From Isochrysis galbana (taxonomy: Eukaryota; Haptophyta; Isochrysidales; Isochrysidaceae): a stretch of DNA of 64,000 nt. The DNA lies in assembly GCA_018136815.1 (NCBI GenBank), contig CM030931.1, positions 5,586,148-5,650,147 of the forward strand. The letters are read 5' to 3'. Below the pieces are notes generated by a model that ran no database searches, was not told the DNA's origin, and saw only the letters and a list, made by a program, of their open reading frames with translations. The stretch's first letter is position 1. Every line of letters starts with the position of its first letter. This document shows, one piece after another, positions 41,842 to 53,074 of the stretch. A program made the position numbers and the translations under genes.

Positions 41842-41891
<50 letters not shown>
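41842..41891. repeat. (CT)n microsatellite
   Basis: About 25 uninterrupted CT units within LINE-derived sequence, not next to a gene start. Confidence 0.95.
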
Positions 41892-41895
<4 letters not shown>

Positions 41896-42133
41896 TCCCT
41901 CCCCGGCGGAGCTCGGTTGCGAATACGGGGGGGGGGGGGGAGTGTCGAATCCAGCGCGTGCTTGATTGATCGTGGCCCTAAGTCTCAATGGGGCTAGCTA
42001 GCTAACTGGCTAGGGGCACCGAGTGAAGAGAAGTCTTGAGAGGGGGGGGGGGGAGCGCGCTACATCGCGACGAGGGGCGCCGAGACACCACCTCACATCA
42101 CTCACTCACCAACAAGAAAACTCCGCGAAACGC
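41892..42133. other. Spacer
   Basis: Nothing recognisable; a G-run lies near 42042-42053. Confidence 0.3.
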
Positions 42134-42197
42134 CCTAGATGGGAAATACGGAGCCGGGGCCTGCAAATACAGCCAAATACATATGTATTTGGCACTA
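42134..42197. mobile_element. Palindromic short element, family 2 (left-end fragment)
   Basis: Starts CCTAGATGGGAAATACGG and includes AAATACATATGTATTT, then breaks off into gypsy sequence. The right half is missing. Confidence 0.7.
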
Positions 42198-42780
42198 GCG
42201 TCGAAACTCCCACCCCGGAGGGGGAGGTGTTGGTTACCGTCTGGAACTTGGCGCCACGGCCGGTGACTCTTCCTGCTTATTCGCCGGGAGCGTCGGCCCA
42301 CATCGAGTACAAGTTGCACGGCGAAGTCACGAAGCACGGTCGGTTGCTGCCGGTGAGGGAGATGATGCAGAATCCTCGCTGACCGAGGCACAGCGCGCGC
42401 TCCTCAACGCTATCACCATCGAACCCGACAACCGACAAGCAATTGTCGCCGTCCCAGAACAGCGCGTATGCTGCCTGCAGGCGCGGCATATCGACGCGTT
42501 CGCTCTCGACCCGAAGAACCCTCGGCACACGCACGTCATGGAGGTCGAGCTGCCTCTCCTCCCCGGCGCTACAGCTCACCGGCATGCTCCGTCCAAGATG
42601 GGCGACGAGGGCCGTGCCATCGTCGACAAGCACGTCGCCGAGATGGAGGCGGCGGGCATCATTCGTAAGTCCAATTCGCCGTGGGCCTCGCGGGTTGTTC
42701 TCGTCGGCAAGAAGGACGGATCCGTTCGCTTCTACGTCGACTATCGCGACGCGAACTCGAAGCTTCGTAACCATATGTAG
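42198..42780 (+). mobile_element. Ty3/gypsy fragment: region before RT and RT N-terminus
   Basis: The first frame ends at TGA 42380-42382 (VWNLAPRPVTLPAYSPGA and LLPVREMMQNP). The second frame resumes at once with LTEAQRALLNAITIEPDNRQ and leads to HRHAPSKMGDEGRAIVDKHV, MEAAGIIRKSNSPWASRVV and LVGKKDGSVRFYVDYRDANS, the gypsy RT entry motifs. The frame shift and the stop at 42780 show decay. It may be the same family as the RT piece at 11.77 kb. Confidence 0.85.
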
Positions 42781-42835
42781 CAGCACAGTTATCAGTGAGC
42801 CTGTTCTCCAATACCAAATACTCATTATACGCGAC

Positions 42836-43400
42836 GCATAGGATCTTGGGTTGTGGAGCGCCCTCTCTCTTTCTCTCGTGGAGAAGGGAAGATTCCCCAC
42901 CTTTCTTCCTCCCAAGCACCTCGCAAATAGATTTGATTTGCTATCTGCTATCTCCCCCGCGTTTCTTCACCTGCTACCTCCTTTTGGGGGCAATCGCGAT
43001 TGGCAATCGAGTGTAATTTGCGACCTCTTCGTAACTCCCCTTAGGCACGTCGCACTACTTCTCTCGTCTTATATATTAGGCACCTTCGAATCCTGCGTAG
43101 CAAGATTGCCCCTCGTTTCCGTTATGGTGCGATTCCCGTTCAAGATGAGATCGCGAGATCGCCGACAGATCACAGATCGCCCTTTGATTGCTCGTCGTCC
43201 GTCGCTGTCTGATCGGAGAGTTTGGGTTTGTTTTCAGTCGAGTTACGTGAAAAAAGTCGTGGGGCGAGAGTCGGAGTGTTTCCTGGGTGTCCGTGTCCGT
43301 CGTCCTGCCGCCTGCCGCCGGCTTGGCTCCTTCCTCATTGCTCATTGCCCTAAGGCCTCAGGCCCTATGGGCCATCTCAATTCGTCAAGTGAATGATAGT
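42836..43400. repeat. Dispersed repeats E (copy 2) and F (copy 1)
   Basis: 42836-42920 matches 15335-15435. 43300-43390 is the inverted homologue of 49715-49776 joined to 50692-50715 and lacks the 915-bp element present there. No gene is defended here. Confidence 0.6.
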
Positions 43401-43476
43401 GATAGCAATATCGTGTAGACCATTGGAAACAGCATGAGCATGATGTTAGTATGTTAGTGCGCTCGCGAGACAACAA

Positions 43477-43701
43477 TCGGTGCTCCTAGATGGGAAATAC
43501 GGTGCTGGGGCCTGCAAATGCAAATACAGCCAAATACATATGTATTTGTATTTGTATTTGGCCTCCGGCCAAAAATACATTTCAATTACATTCGAGGCCT
43601 ACAACTACAACCCAGAACGCGCCTCAAATACAGCCAAATACATATGTATTTGGCCTCTGGCCAAATACAGTGAATACGTATTTCCCATCTAGGTCGGTGC
43701 T
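43477..43701. mobile_element. Palindromic short element, family 2, complete copy with 8-bp target duplication
   Basis: 209 bp (43485-43693) with terminal inverted repeats CCTAGATGGGAAATACG/CGTATTTCCCATCTAGG and flanking TCGGTGCT at 43477-43484 and 43694-43701. The inside is built from CAAATACA/TGTATTTG palindromes. It has no ORF. The 8-bp duplication points to hAT-type mobilisation. Related copies lie at 31324-31512 and 42134-42197. Confidence 0.9.
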
Positions 43702-43879
43702 CCGACGACGTTCCCCTCCTCCCCCTCTTCTCACTGGGAGTAGATCTCACGCCTATACAACAAAACTAAGCCCAAGGTCAAACCCGGGGGGTCCGACGGA
43801 CCGACGGAGGGAGAGGGCGGGACCCCCCCCCCCCCCCCCCCCCCCATCTCCTATTTTTGGAGTATGAATAGGTGCGCGG

Positions 43880-44102
43880 GTCATCCATATCTATATCCCC
43901 TGCGTCCCTCTCTCTCTTCTCTCTCTCTCTCTCTCTCTCCCCCTCTTCCCACTTGCATTCTTCCCTCCCGCCTGCCACCACCCCCACCCCAGTCTTCTCT
44001 CTCTCTCTCTCTCTCCTCCTCTCTCCCTCCCTCCCTCCCTCTCTCCCTCTCTCTCCCTCCCTCCCTCCCTCTCTCCCTCTCTCTCTCTCCCTCCCTCCCT
44101 CC

Positions 44103-44139
<37 letters not shown>

Positions 44140-44870
44140 CTCCTCCCTCCCTCTCTCCCTCTCTCTCTCCCTCCCTCTCTCTCTCTCTCCCTCTCTCTCT
44201 CTCTGATCGAAAGCTACTATTGAAGAGGAGAGAAGAAGAAGAGAGTCATTGAGAGAGAGAGAGCCGCCTCCGATCGCTCGCTCCCTCGGCTCTACTTTCA
44301 CTGCATTTCTCACCTCTCTCTTCTTTCTCTCCCTTTCTCACTCTTCTTGTTTTGTGTCGACTTCCTCTCTCCCTCTCTCCCTCTCTCTCCCCCACCCCTT
44401 TCCTCTCTCTCCTCTCCCTCCCCCCCCATCCCCCCCCCTTCCCCCCCGCCCCTGCCCCCCTTCACTCGCTCACCCACTCCCCCTCTCGCACCCGCTCGCT
44501 CACTCCCTCGCTAGCCTCACTCCCATCCTCGCTCTACTAGAGTGCTGCGCCAAAAGGGCTTCCCCTCCCTCCTTCTCTCCTTCTCTCCTTCTCTCCTTCC
44601 CTCCCTCCCTCCCACCCACCCACCCTCCCTCCCCCTCGCTCCCTCCCTCCCTCCCTCCCTCCCTCCCTCCCTGCCTCTCTCCCTTTCTCCCTCTCTCCGC
44701 TCTCCCTCTCCCCCTGTCTCTCTCTCTCCATCTCCCTCTCTTTTCCCTCTCCCTCTCCCCCCCCTCTCTCTTTCCCCCTTCCCCCCCTCCTTCCTCCCTT
44801 CTCTCTCTTTTATCTCGCCCCCACCCCACCCATCTCCCTCACTCCTGCTCTGAGCCCTTCTCCCTTGATT
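43880..44870 (+). repeat. Long pyrimidine tract upstream of the TTL-like gene
   Basis: Nearly 1 kb of (CT)n and CCCT repeats on the coding strand, broken by a short normal stretch at 44205-44300, ending about 35 bases before the ATG. Confidence 0.85.
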
Positions 44871-44904
44871 TTCTCCCCCCACCCCTCTGCGAACGGCCTT
44901 AGCG

Positions 44905-47900
44905 ATGGCGCCACGCCATCGCTCACCCTTTGGCCGCTGCATTATCCTCTTCGTGAGCGTTCTCGCCGGTTACGCTGTGCTCGGCGCAATACTAGGTGGG
45001 ATTCGCGCGCGGAGGCACAGCCAGCGTGCCGCCTTTTCAAGAGGAGGTATCCCCCTGCCGGAGCGCGGAGAGGAACCGATGGAGAGGAGGCCCTCCCCAT
45101 GGGACCGGAACATGCTGGTTCATGCAGCAAACGAGTCACACAACTCGCTCGACATCGCCCTCGTTGAGGGGCATGCGGCGATCGGGCGGGGGCGACACTC
45201 CATGTTGGAAGGCGAGCGGGAGCAGCCCTCCTCGCCTGATGGGGAGCGGGATCTCCAGACTGAAGAATCCAGGAAGATACAGCCCTTGCCCGGTGGAGCA
45301 ACACCGTTTGGGCCTGTGAGTGGGGGAGACGGGACGCCAGATGCATCTCCCAGATTACAGCTAGAGCAACAAAAACCACTTGCGCGAGAGGTGCGGTCTG
45401 AGCCACTGCACGGGCTTTCGCCCGCGGGAGAGACGCAACTGGCGGTCCGCATTGTGGCGTCGCCCGTCCTCATGGCCGACGGCGCATTACTGCCGGCGGC
45501 AGTCGGCGTCAACACATCCAATAGCTCGACCACCGTGATGGCTATCGAGACGGCTCAAGGACAGGTGCCACCGGATGTGTTGGGTTCAGCGGATGCCCGG
45601 AGCATGCCGCCAGTCAAGGCAGGCGGCAACACAACCCATGCGTCGGCGCATGTGGCCAACGGAACGGAGACGCGGAGCGCACAGGTGCTCGCGGTGGCAA
45701 ATGGTGCCTCGAGCGCGGACAGCTGGGCGGCCACTATCAAATCGCTGGTCGCTTCATGCCAGGACCACGAGCCCTTCCGATGCGCGGAGCAGGGCTGTCC
45801 GAGCGCACTGGTCGGCTGCCTAGTGATCCGGGACAGCTGCCAGCGCAGTTTCGACAAGGTTTTCGAGCACCCACCGCACACCGGAATGGGCCCCTTGCTC
45901 GTGCACCAGCTCTGCCCAAAAACATGCGCCCGGTGCGGGGTCAGCACGCTCACGCGCGAAGAGGTGCTTGGGGTCAAGAAGAGAACGTCAACAAACATGA
46001 ACGTAGCGGGCGCCTTGGACGGGTGCGGCTTGGATGTCAACAGCCCGAGCTGGGAGTGCCCTCGCAGGTCGAGCTGGCAGAGTGCAATTGTCGAGACAAC
46101 GACACCAGTGGGAGAAAACACGCGCTACCGAGCGCCGACATCCGTTTCCGGGTACCGCGAGCTAACCGACGCAACTTCCTGGACGCAGCTCCCCGCGGCG
46201 GACAGCAACGGATGCCTGCGCTACTTTACGGTCCGCGCCTGCCGCATCACATCACACATGTAGTCAGACTGGGTGGCTGCGCCACGGCCGCGCGTCTGAG
46301 TGGCGGATTGCCCCGGAGCTGGCATGCTGCGTGGCTCTCTATGCAGGCGCCTGGCCGGCCTCCGCCAGCGTCCTATACGTGCAGTTGCTACACGCATATG
46401 AGACTTTGCCATCTGGCGAAGCTCGCGTGGTTCGGATTGGAAATGGTGCTGCTCACCACCTCATCCTATCGCATTGGCGTAGGTGGGCACTCGGGGTGAC
46501 ATGCGCGGTACAGTGCGCCCGATGCTGAAGCAACTGGGGTTGTGTGAGGCGTCGCAGTATAACCGTACAGATTTCCTGTGGGAAAAGCCATGGTTGGAGC
46601 TCGGGGCTTTTTTCCGCCCTGACGCCATCGCTCCCGGATCCATCGTGAATTCCATTGGTACGTGGTGCCCCGCCAACTCGCTTTCCAGTACAAGACTCGT
46701 AGCGTTGTAGCTGGGACCCTCCCTAATACCATTTTGGACCTCACATTCGACGCACCTCTCCCCACCCCCACCCCCCCACCAGCCGGCCTCTCACAGCAGG
46801 TGGGTGAGAAGACCTCCCTCGCGCGCCTTCACGTTAAGTGCATGCAGGTGCGCGCCGAAACGTCGAGTCGCATGCGCCACTCGCGCCGGACGGCGTCCTC
46901 CACGTCGCTGACACGGCGGAATCCACCTGCCTGCTCGTGCCGCAGCGGGCTGGCTACGATCCACTCGCCGCCATCCCGTCAAGTGGCCGCTTTTGTCGCT
47001 TCACTTCACGAGCCTTCGCCGTCCACAAGACGGGCTCGACGCTGCAAGCTCCCTATCGCAAGTTTCGCGAGTACAACCTTCAACTGGATCGCGAGGTACC
47101 ATCCCCGACAGTTCAATGGCTTATACTGCCGTCGCACCGGCTGCCCGTCTCTCGAGCTTTAACCTGCCCCACACGCGCAGGTGCCTGAAGACCACCGGAT
47201 CTGGATCCTGAAGCCACAGGGAGGATTCAACCAAGTACGCGTATTGATTTGCCTGTGATACGCAGCGCTTTTACCCAGCGCGCGGCGACACCTCTTTTGC
47301 TTATTAGCCTCGCTTCTTTCCGTCTCCTCCCCACCGTTGCTCTGCCCGCTTTCACGGCGGCACAGTGGGCGTGGGCCCGCCAAACTGTTGACCGCTGGAG
47401 GCACCGGCGTGTGTCGTAGGTGGGCATCCACATGTTCTCTCTCGCGCACTCGGACACGGCGAGCGTTGACGCCACCGTGGCGTGGCTGCTGCAACGCGTC
47501 CCTGAGGGCACATGGGTGCTGCAGGAGTATCTGATGAACCCAATGACTTACCGTGGTCATAAGTTTGACCTCCGAATTTGGGCAATCGTCACCAGCCTCG
47601 ATCCCTTACGAGTCTATTTGCTGGGAACCGGCATCCCAAAAGTCTCACAGTGGGTGTACACGAAGCAGCCCAAAGGTGTCCCCCCCCCCCCCCCCCGCTT
47701 GCTCAGCGCGATCGCCAACGGCGTATTGCCTCACCAGGTCAATCAACTTTGGCTCACAGACGTGAAAGAGATGTGCATGCATGTGCTCATGCCTGGAGGC
47801 TTGCCATGCTTCACCGACAAGAGAGCCGACGTGCTCGAGAATTATCCCACACGAACGAATGTGCAGGTGCAGTGCGTCCCTACGGTAGCGGTCCGAGGCG

Positions 47901-49311
47901 CCAACTTGCACCTGCGATGCTGCGCCCGCAGCCTGTTGCGTTCGCTGATCATGTTTCTAGCGGCTTGAGGCGCTCGCAGATTGCCTAGCCCCCGAGGTGA
48001 CCCGGCACCAGTCGGCTGATGATGCTCTACATACCCCCAGCTTCGGAGGCTCCTCCGCTTGCAACGCCTCGGCCTCGGCTGCCATCACCATTCGTCTCAC
48101 CCGTATCCACTCAGGACTGGTACGATAACGTGTATCCTTCGGGAAAGGAGTTTTGGACGACTCGCGCCTGGCCGTCACTCGAATGGCAGCTCGTCGAGAT
48201 GCTCCTCTTGGCCAGGGACGGTATTTTGCATGCCGACCATCAGATCAAGCGACACGGCTACCGGTGCGTTGATGAGCGGACGTCGAGCCGCCATCACCCG
48301 TCACTCGCCGCCCTTGACAAGGGCCCCTTTCGGCCACTCATTCTTGTGTTCTAAGCCCCCGCCCCTCCACACGCAGCTACAAGCGCATCTTCTTCCTCTC
48401 GCCCGACTTCGTCATCTCCACAGAAGGCCAAGCAACCATGGTGGAAGTTAACGTCAATGGATACATGATCGGCAATTTGCACAAAAAGTTCTTCCCGCTA
48501 CACGAGGAGCAGCGCGCCGCCTTTCGCGTGATGGGCGCGCACGGCTTCCCCAAGCAGAAGAAGTGAGTGGGCGACCGGCACGCATGCGTGGGTGAAACTG
48601 CGCATAGGCCTATTAGGTTGTGGTGCTGCCGCTTAACGACACCGCCTCGGAGCGCAATGGGCCGTTATCAGCGGCCTCCCTCTGGCTCATGTGTCCTCCC
48701 GTCCATTGTTTGTCGCAGATACATGGCAGCTCTGCAAGAGAAGACGGGAGATTTCTGCGCGACGCGCACGACGGGGTGCACTAAGGCGGCGGAGCGAGAG
48801 ATCTGGGAGATGGTGCATGAGGACATGCACTGCACAATGTCATGGTGCGTAGTGCGAAGTCTCCAAGCGTGCATAAGGACCTGAATTTGCTTGGCCCTGA
48901 CGCCCGAACGGGTGCCGGACGTCCACCCACTGGTTTAGGTACCGTATCTTTCCTACACGCGACAACCACGAGTACACTGTCCGCCTCAAACAAGCTCCGG
49001 CGTACTCTCGTTCTTTCACGTACATGGACTATCTAATGTTCGACTGGCTCGCTCTCGGTTGGGCGCCGTCACATGTAATAGGGGCCAACCATTCGATCGT
49101 CGTCAAGTATAGCGAGCCCAAGGCCAAGCGGGAGGCCCGCTTGTCCATGACAACGGCACTCGGAAAAGGTGGCGCGGACATTGCTGAGAAGATGGGCATT
49201 GCGAGGAATGGGACGTCTGCGGCCAGGTGGAGGAACGCCTCCAAGCTTGCAGTAGTAGGGTTGAGCAAAAGAAGCTCGCGGCGTATGTTAGTGAGCTCGC
49301 ATAGCAGATAG
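44905..49311 (+). CDS. Tubulin-tyrosine-ligase-like protein with N-terminal signal anchor and Cys-rich domain, about 10 exons
   Basis: TTL-fold ATP-dependent ligases attach amino acids to carboxylates, classically tubulin tails. Exon 1 (44905 to about 46250) encodes a hydrophobic anchor (about residues 12-32), a long low-complexity stretch, and a six-Cys block at 285-344 (CQDHEPFRC to CPKTCARC) like a ShKT module. Further exons in phase: 46514-46657, 46783-46847, 46946-47095, 47181-47234, 47420-47866, 48115-48263, 48377-48562, 48719-48844 and 48939-49311. TTL motifs: DHRIWILKPQGG, WVLQEYLMNPMTYRGHKFDL followed by RIWAIV, then CMHVLMPGG, DGILHADHQ and MVEVNVNGYM (the E-x-N metal site). The signal anchor plus disulfide-type domain suggests a secretory-pathway or surface location, odd for a tubulin enzyme. 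The exon 1/2 join is unresolved. A C-run at 47682-47696 inside exon 6 is kept as coding. Confidence 0.8.
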
Positions 49312-49776
49312 TAGCAAAGTTGTTGGAAATCGTACGGTACTACTCTCAAGGTCGCGTTCCGTCATAAGAGGAAAGAGGACCAGCTTCATTCTCAATATTT
49401 TATTTAAATGCAAAGTTCAAAGTTCAAACTTGGAATGAGATTTATTTCACAATCTACCAAGCTCACTCAAAACATGTACCTATTAGCGTGGAAGAGCGTG
49501 GAGATATAACATGACAATTTTCTACAGAATACACTACGATGGCATCACGTTCTCAGCGGGCTCGGTGTTAGGGCTGATCCGCACACTCGAAAGATATGCT
49601 AGACTGAGTAAAGCAATCATCTTTCGCATCCGCGATCGACCTCTTTTTGGTTTTTGTTTTAGATGTCGTCGTACATTTCCATGCCCCCCCTCCTTGTAGG
49701 CTAGGCACCGTTGTGACGAATTGGGATGGCCCATGGGCCATGGGGCCTGAGGGCAATGAGGCAGGAGCGAGGCCGG
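49312..49776. repeat. Spacer with dispersed repeat F, copy 2, left part
   Basis: 49350-49364 carries the AGGTCGCGTTCCGTC motif shared with 25.6 kb. From about 49715 the sequence (GACGAATTG, GATGGCCCA, GGGCCTGAGG, GGGCAATGAG) is the inverse of 43300-43390. The repeat is interrupted at GAGGCCGG by the next element. Confidence 0.6.
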
Positions 49777-50699
49777 TAGGCTGGGGTCAGGATTTCGAAA
49801 ATTTCTTTCGAAATTTGGGCGGGGTTCGCCGGGGGAAATTTCGTTCGAAATTTCTCGAAATTTGGGGGGTCAGGGGACTAAAGATGCGATACCAAGGGGG
49901 GGGGGCGGGGGGGAGCGGGGGGGAGCGGGGGGGGGAGGGGGAGCGCGGGAGCGCGCGACCCGTGGCGCGAAATCAGAGCGCTCCCCCTGCCCCTCCGCCC
50001 AGAGACCCCTCCCCCCCTCCCCCCCAAGATGGAGCGGGAACAGAGGCAGAGGCAGAGGCGCGCTGCCCACTCGCCGGGGGACACAACGGCAGACGGCAGC
50101 GCCGCATTCGCGTTGATTTGTTGTATGGACCTCGGCGCGCCTCAGTGTCGAGTGGGCACAAGTGCTGGCGCAAGCGAGGCCCGAAGCGAGCGAGGCCGAA
50201 GCGAGCGAGGCCGATGAGGAGGGGGGGGAGCCCCAAATTCTGCCTCGTGTGAGCGTGTCTTTTCCGTTTTGAAGTGCATGTTTGGTGACAACCAGATGCA
50301 GACCTATTCCGATCAGTTGGAGTGCGGCTTGATGTTACGTTACACGTTACAACAAGCGCGAGTGAATGAGTGAGTGAGTGGCAGCAGGGTCTAAAGCATT
50401 ATTGATCATTATCTTATGATTCTCTTTGGTAAGGGTTGTAGGTTGTTCATAGAATACTATAGACTATCTATAGATAGCAATGGATAGATGATAGATATCA
50501 GGGCGGAGGATGCGTGGTGCGTGGACCAGCTAGCGGGTGCGCCGCGAAACGCGCGTGAGCCTATTAAAAATCTAGTGTTGCCACGCGAAATCTCGAAATT
50601 TCATCGAAATTTGGGGGTGTGGGCTCGAAATCTGAACGAAATCTCAAACGAAATTTGGGCGAGTTGAAAACGAAATCCTGACCCCAGCCTAGAGGCCGG
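49769..50699. mobile_element. Non-autonomous hAT-like transposon, 915 bp, 8-bp target duplication
   Basis: The element spans 49777-50691 with perfect inverted ends of at least 20 bp (TAGGCTGGGGTCAGGATTTC) and flanking GAGGCCGG at 49769-49776 and 50692-50699. Several GAAATTT motifs lie just inside both ends, as expected for transposase-binding repeats. The interior has G-runs, a GCGAGGCCGAA triplication near 50180-50215 and no transposase. A paralogous empty site exists at 43300-43345. Confidence 0.93.
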
Positions 50700-51376
50700 C
50701 GGCAGGCGCGGCGAGGGAGACGACTTGAGAGGTGCTGACGGGCTGAAGCGCTGAAGCCCGTCAGCAGAGGAAGGCGCGGGCAGGCGGGCTTGGGCGAGGG
50801 CGAGGACGGCGGCGAGAGCGACATCGAGCGAGCGGCGAGAGGCGAGGGCGAGTGAGAGGAGGGAGGTACAGGCAGCACAGACCACTTCTGGTACAACTCA
50901 AACTTAGCACCATGTGACACAATCGCATCCATCTCAGCCAAACAAAGTGAAGCGCTCATCCTTCTTCCACACGCGCAGGCGCAATCGCAGGCCAATTGGG
51001 GCTGCCGGTAAGCCGGTAAGTCCGTTGAAGGTGCACGTGTTTATGGACACAACAGCTTTGCGCGCCTTAAAACTAGGCATCCCCGCAATGGGCGATGGGC
51101 AAACATATTCAACATACGACCTGGGAGGAGCTTGGTCATGTCGTGAAGTCGTGAAAGGACGCCCGGCCGCCGGTGATTCGAAGCGAGCCGTTCGCCACAT
51201 CTGGCCGAGCCACATGCCCGAGCAAAAAAGCCGCAGCTCCATCGAGGGTTTGAATGATGGAGAAGTGACGCGTCGCTCCCGCCTCCTTCGTCGACGTCTT
51301 GTACACTACGCCGGGCAGCTCGCGGCACGCCTTCACCACCGCGATCGCGATCTCGTCGAAGCACAACTGCGGGATG
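50700..51376 (-). other. Region 3' of the chromodomain exon with open minus-strand frames
   Basis: Two further minus-strand frames (51570-51136 and 51242-50934) read like protein (FDEIAIAVVKACRELPGVVY; FKARKAVVSINTCTFNG) and may be later exons of the chromodomain gene. I could not find in-phase splice sites, and I recognise no domain. Confidence 0.3.
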
Positions 51377-51980
51377 TCAAAGAGGTACCGATAACGAGGG
51401 ACTCGGTCTCTTATGGTCTTGCCCAGCATGGTGTTGAGGATTGAGGATGCCGTTGCGGACGAAGTGCATGCCAAGCTCCACCGTGAAGTTCTCTTTGAAC
51501 TCGGAGATCTTGGAGGCCGGGTAGACGTTGCCCTCCACCTCCCAGGTGTCGCCCTCGGCCCCATAGCCACTCCAACGGATGGCGATGTGGTTGGTGCCGC
51601 CGCGCCGAAGCATGCCCACGACTTTGTCCACCTTCCAATCGCCCTCTAGCGCCGTGCTCGAAGTGAGCGGCCGCTTGGTACCTGCGTGTGCAAAAGGAGG
51701 CGTAGCTCGTAGCTCGAGTCAGAGAATAGATGGGGTGTTAGGCTGGTGCATGCGGGCTTGTGAGGTATGGGCAAGTAGGTGTATGGCCGTCTGTGCATCT
51801 ACAAAATTCGCGCTGTGGAGCACGGGCGGGCTCCAACTGCCCCCCCCGGCGGGGTGCGAGCGCGCATGCGCGAACCAACCCCCCAGAGGCGTGTGGGCCC
51901 GCCAGGTGCAAGGAGGAACGGCCGCAGGACTCCCAGGGGGTGTGGGGTGTGGGAGGGCGGCGCACACCTGAGCGTGGCAT
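51377..51980 (-). CDS. Chromodomain protein, 2 exons (minimal model)
   Basis: Chromodomains bind methylated histone tails and also occur at the end of some Ty3/gypsy integrases. Exon 1 is only 13 bases (51980-51968, ATG CCA CGC TCA G). Exon 2 starts at 51681 after a CACACGCAG acceptor. The minimal model is 105 residues ending at a TGA at 51377. The domain (about 17-65) shows WKVDKVVGMLRRGG, HIAIRWSGYGAEGDTWEVEG and ASKISEF: the aromatic cage positions and the W-x-G-Y-x(5)-TWE core are intact. The neat intron argues for a host gene rather than an integrase fragment. It may be longer at the 3' end. Confidence 0.65.
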
Positions 51981-52326
51981 GAGGCTTGCTGATGTGGCCT
52001 GTGGCCTCCGAGGTGACCGGCAGCCTCGGCAGCCCTCCGACCGGGGCGGCCGCCACCGTAGTTCTGAGATTCACTTGAAATGCGAAAAAAAAACTCCCGA
52101 GAGTAGCTCAGCCCCCCCCTTATTCTTATTCTTATGTCTTATGGTGAAATAGCTAGCTGTTTGACCGCCCTACGTTCTACGTTTGACGTTTGCGGAGCCA
52201 ACAGCCTATCTTTCTCAATACAAGCCTCGCGCTCCGCTATCGCGATGAGCGATATCGCGACTGGCGATACGAAGATTGTCGCGGCGGTGGGCGTTGGTAT
52301 GGCGCCATGAACCACAGGTACGATGT
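51981..52326. other. Upstream region of the chromodomain gene
   Basis: No gene or repeat is recognised. An A-run and repeated TTATTCT lie near 52085-52135. Confidence 0.3.
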
Positions 52327-52537
52327 CTCGCCAGCCTACATGTGAAACACAGGGGAATAGTGTTTCTTTTCGGAGGCCCAAAACATATGTTTTTCGCTGT
52401 TTATTTCGGGCGGCCCCCCTACACCGCACATCTGTTTTTAACACTGTTTTTCTCTGTTTTTTTTCGACGGCAAAAAACATACTGTTTTTGCTGTTTTATT
52501 TCTAAGTCTGGCTGTGTTTCGCATGTAGGCTCGCCAG
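52327..52537. mobile_element. Short inverted-repeat element, 195 bp, 8-bp target duplication
   Basis: The element spans 52335-52529; its ends CCTACATGTGAAACACAG and CTGTGTTTCGCATGTAGG match but for one base. It is flanked by CTCGCCAG at 52327-52334 and 52530-52537. The T-rich interior contains TGTTTTT repeats. It is a third sequence family with an 8-bp duplication besides those at 16 and 50 kb, and distinct from family 2. Confidence 0.9.
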
Positions 52538-52617
52538 CAGCCAGTGGAGAGCTGTAGTCCGTAGTCCGTGTGTGCACTTTACTTTTAGTGGGTGAGGCAC
52601 AGTGGAGAGAGACGCCT

Positions 52618-52988
52618 CCACGCCGCCCCCCCCCCTTCTATCTTCTCCCTTCTCTCTTGATTCCAAACTCTACAAGTAGGAGTAAAGTATTCCGCTGCCG
52701 CTGCCCCTCCCTCCCTCCTTCCCCCCCCCTCCCCCACTGGGCCCGGCCTCTGATCAAATCTCTCCTCGGAAGCTCTACTAGAGAGAGTCGGAGTACTCTT
52801 ACTTTCAAAGATGTGGAGATCTTGTTGGATGGAAGGTTTCCTTCTCCTCCCTCCCGCCCGCCCGCCCTCTCCCTCTCTCTCCCTCTCTCTATCTCTTTCT
52901 CTCCCTCTCTCTCTCTCTCTTTCTCTCCCTCTCTCTCTCCCTCCCCCCCTCTCTCTCTCTTTCTCTCCCTCTCTCTCCCTCCCTCTCT

Positions 52989-53074
<86 letters not shown>

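Noticed and set aside
43864-44902. Long Ser/Leu/Pro ORFs before the TTL-like gene
   Set aside because: They are translations of the CT tract. The frame with real protein content starts at 44905.
51377-51700. Chromodomain as the end of a gypsy integrase
   Set aside because: It follows a plausible start exon and GT-AG intron, with no integrase core upstream on the same strand. The possibility is not fully excluded.
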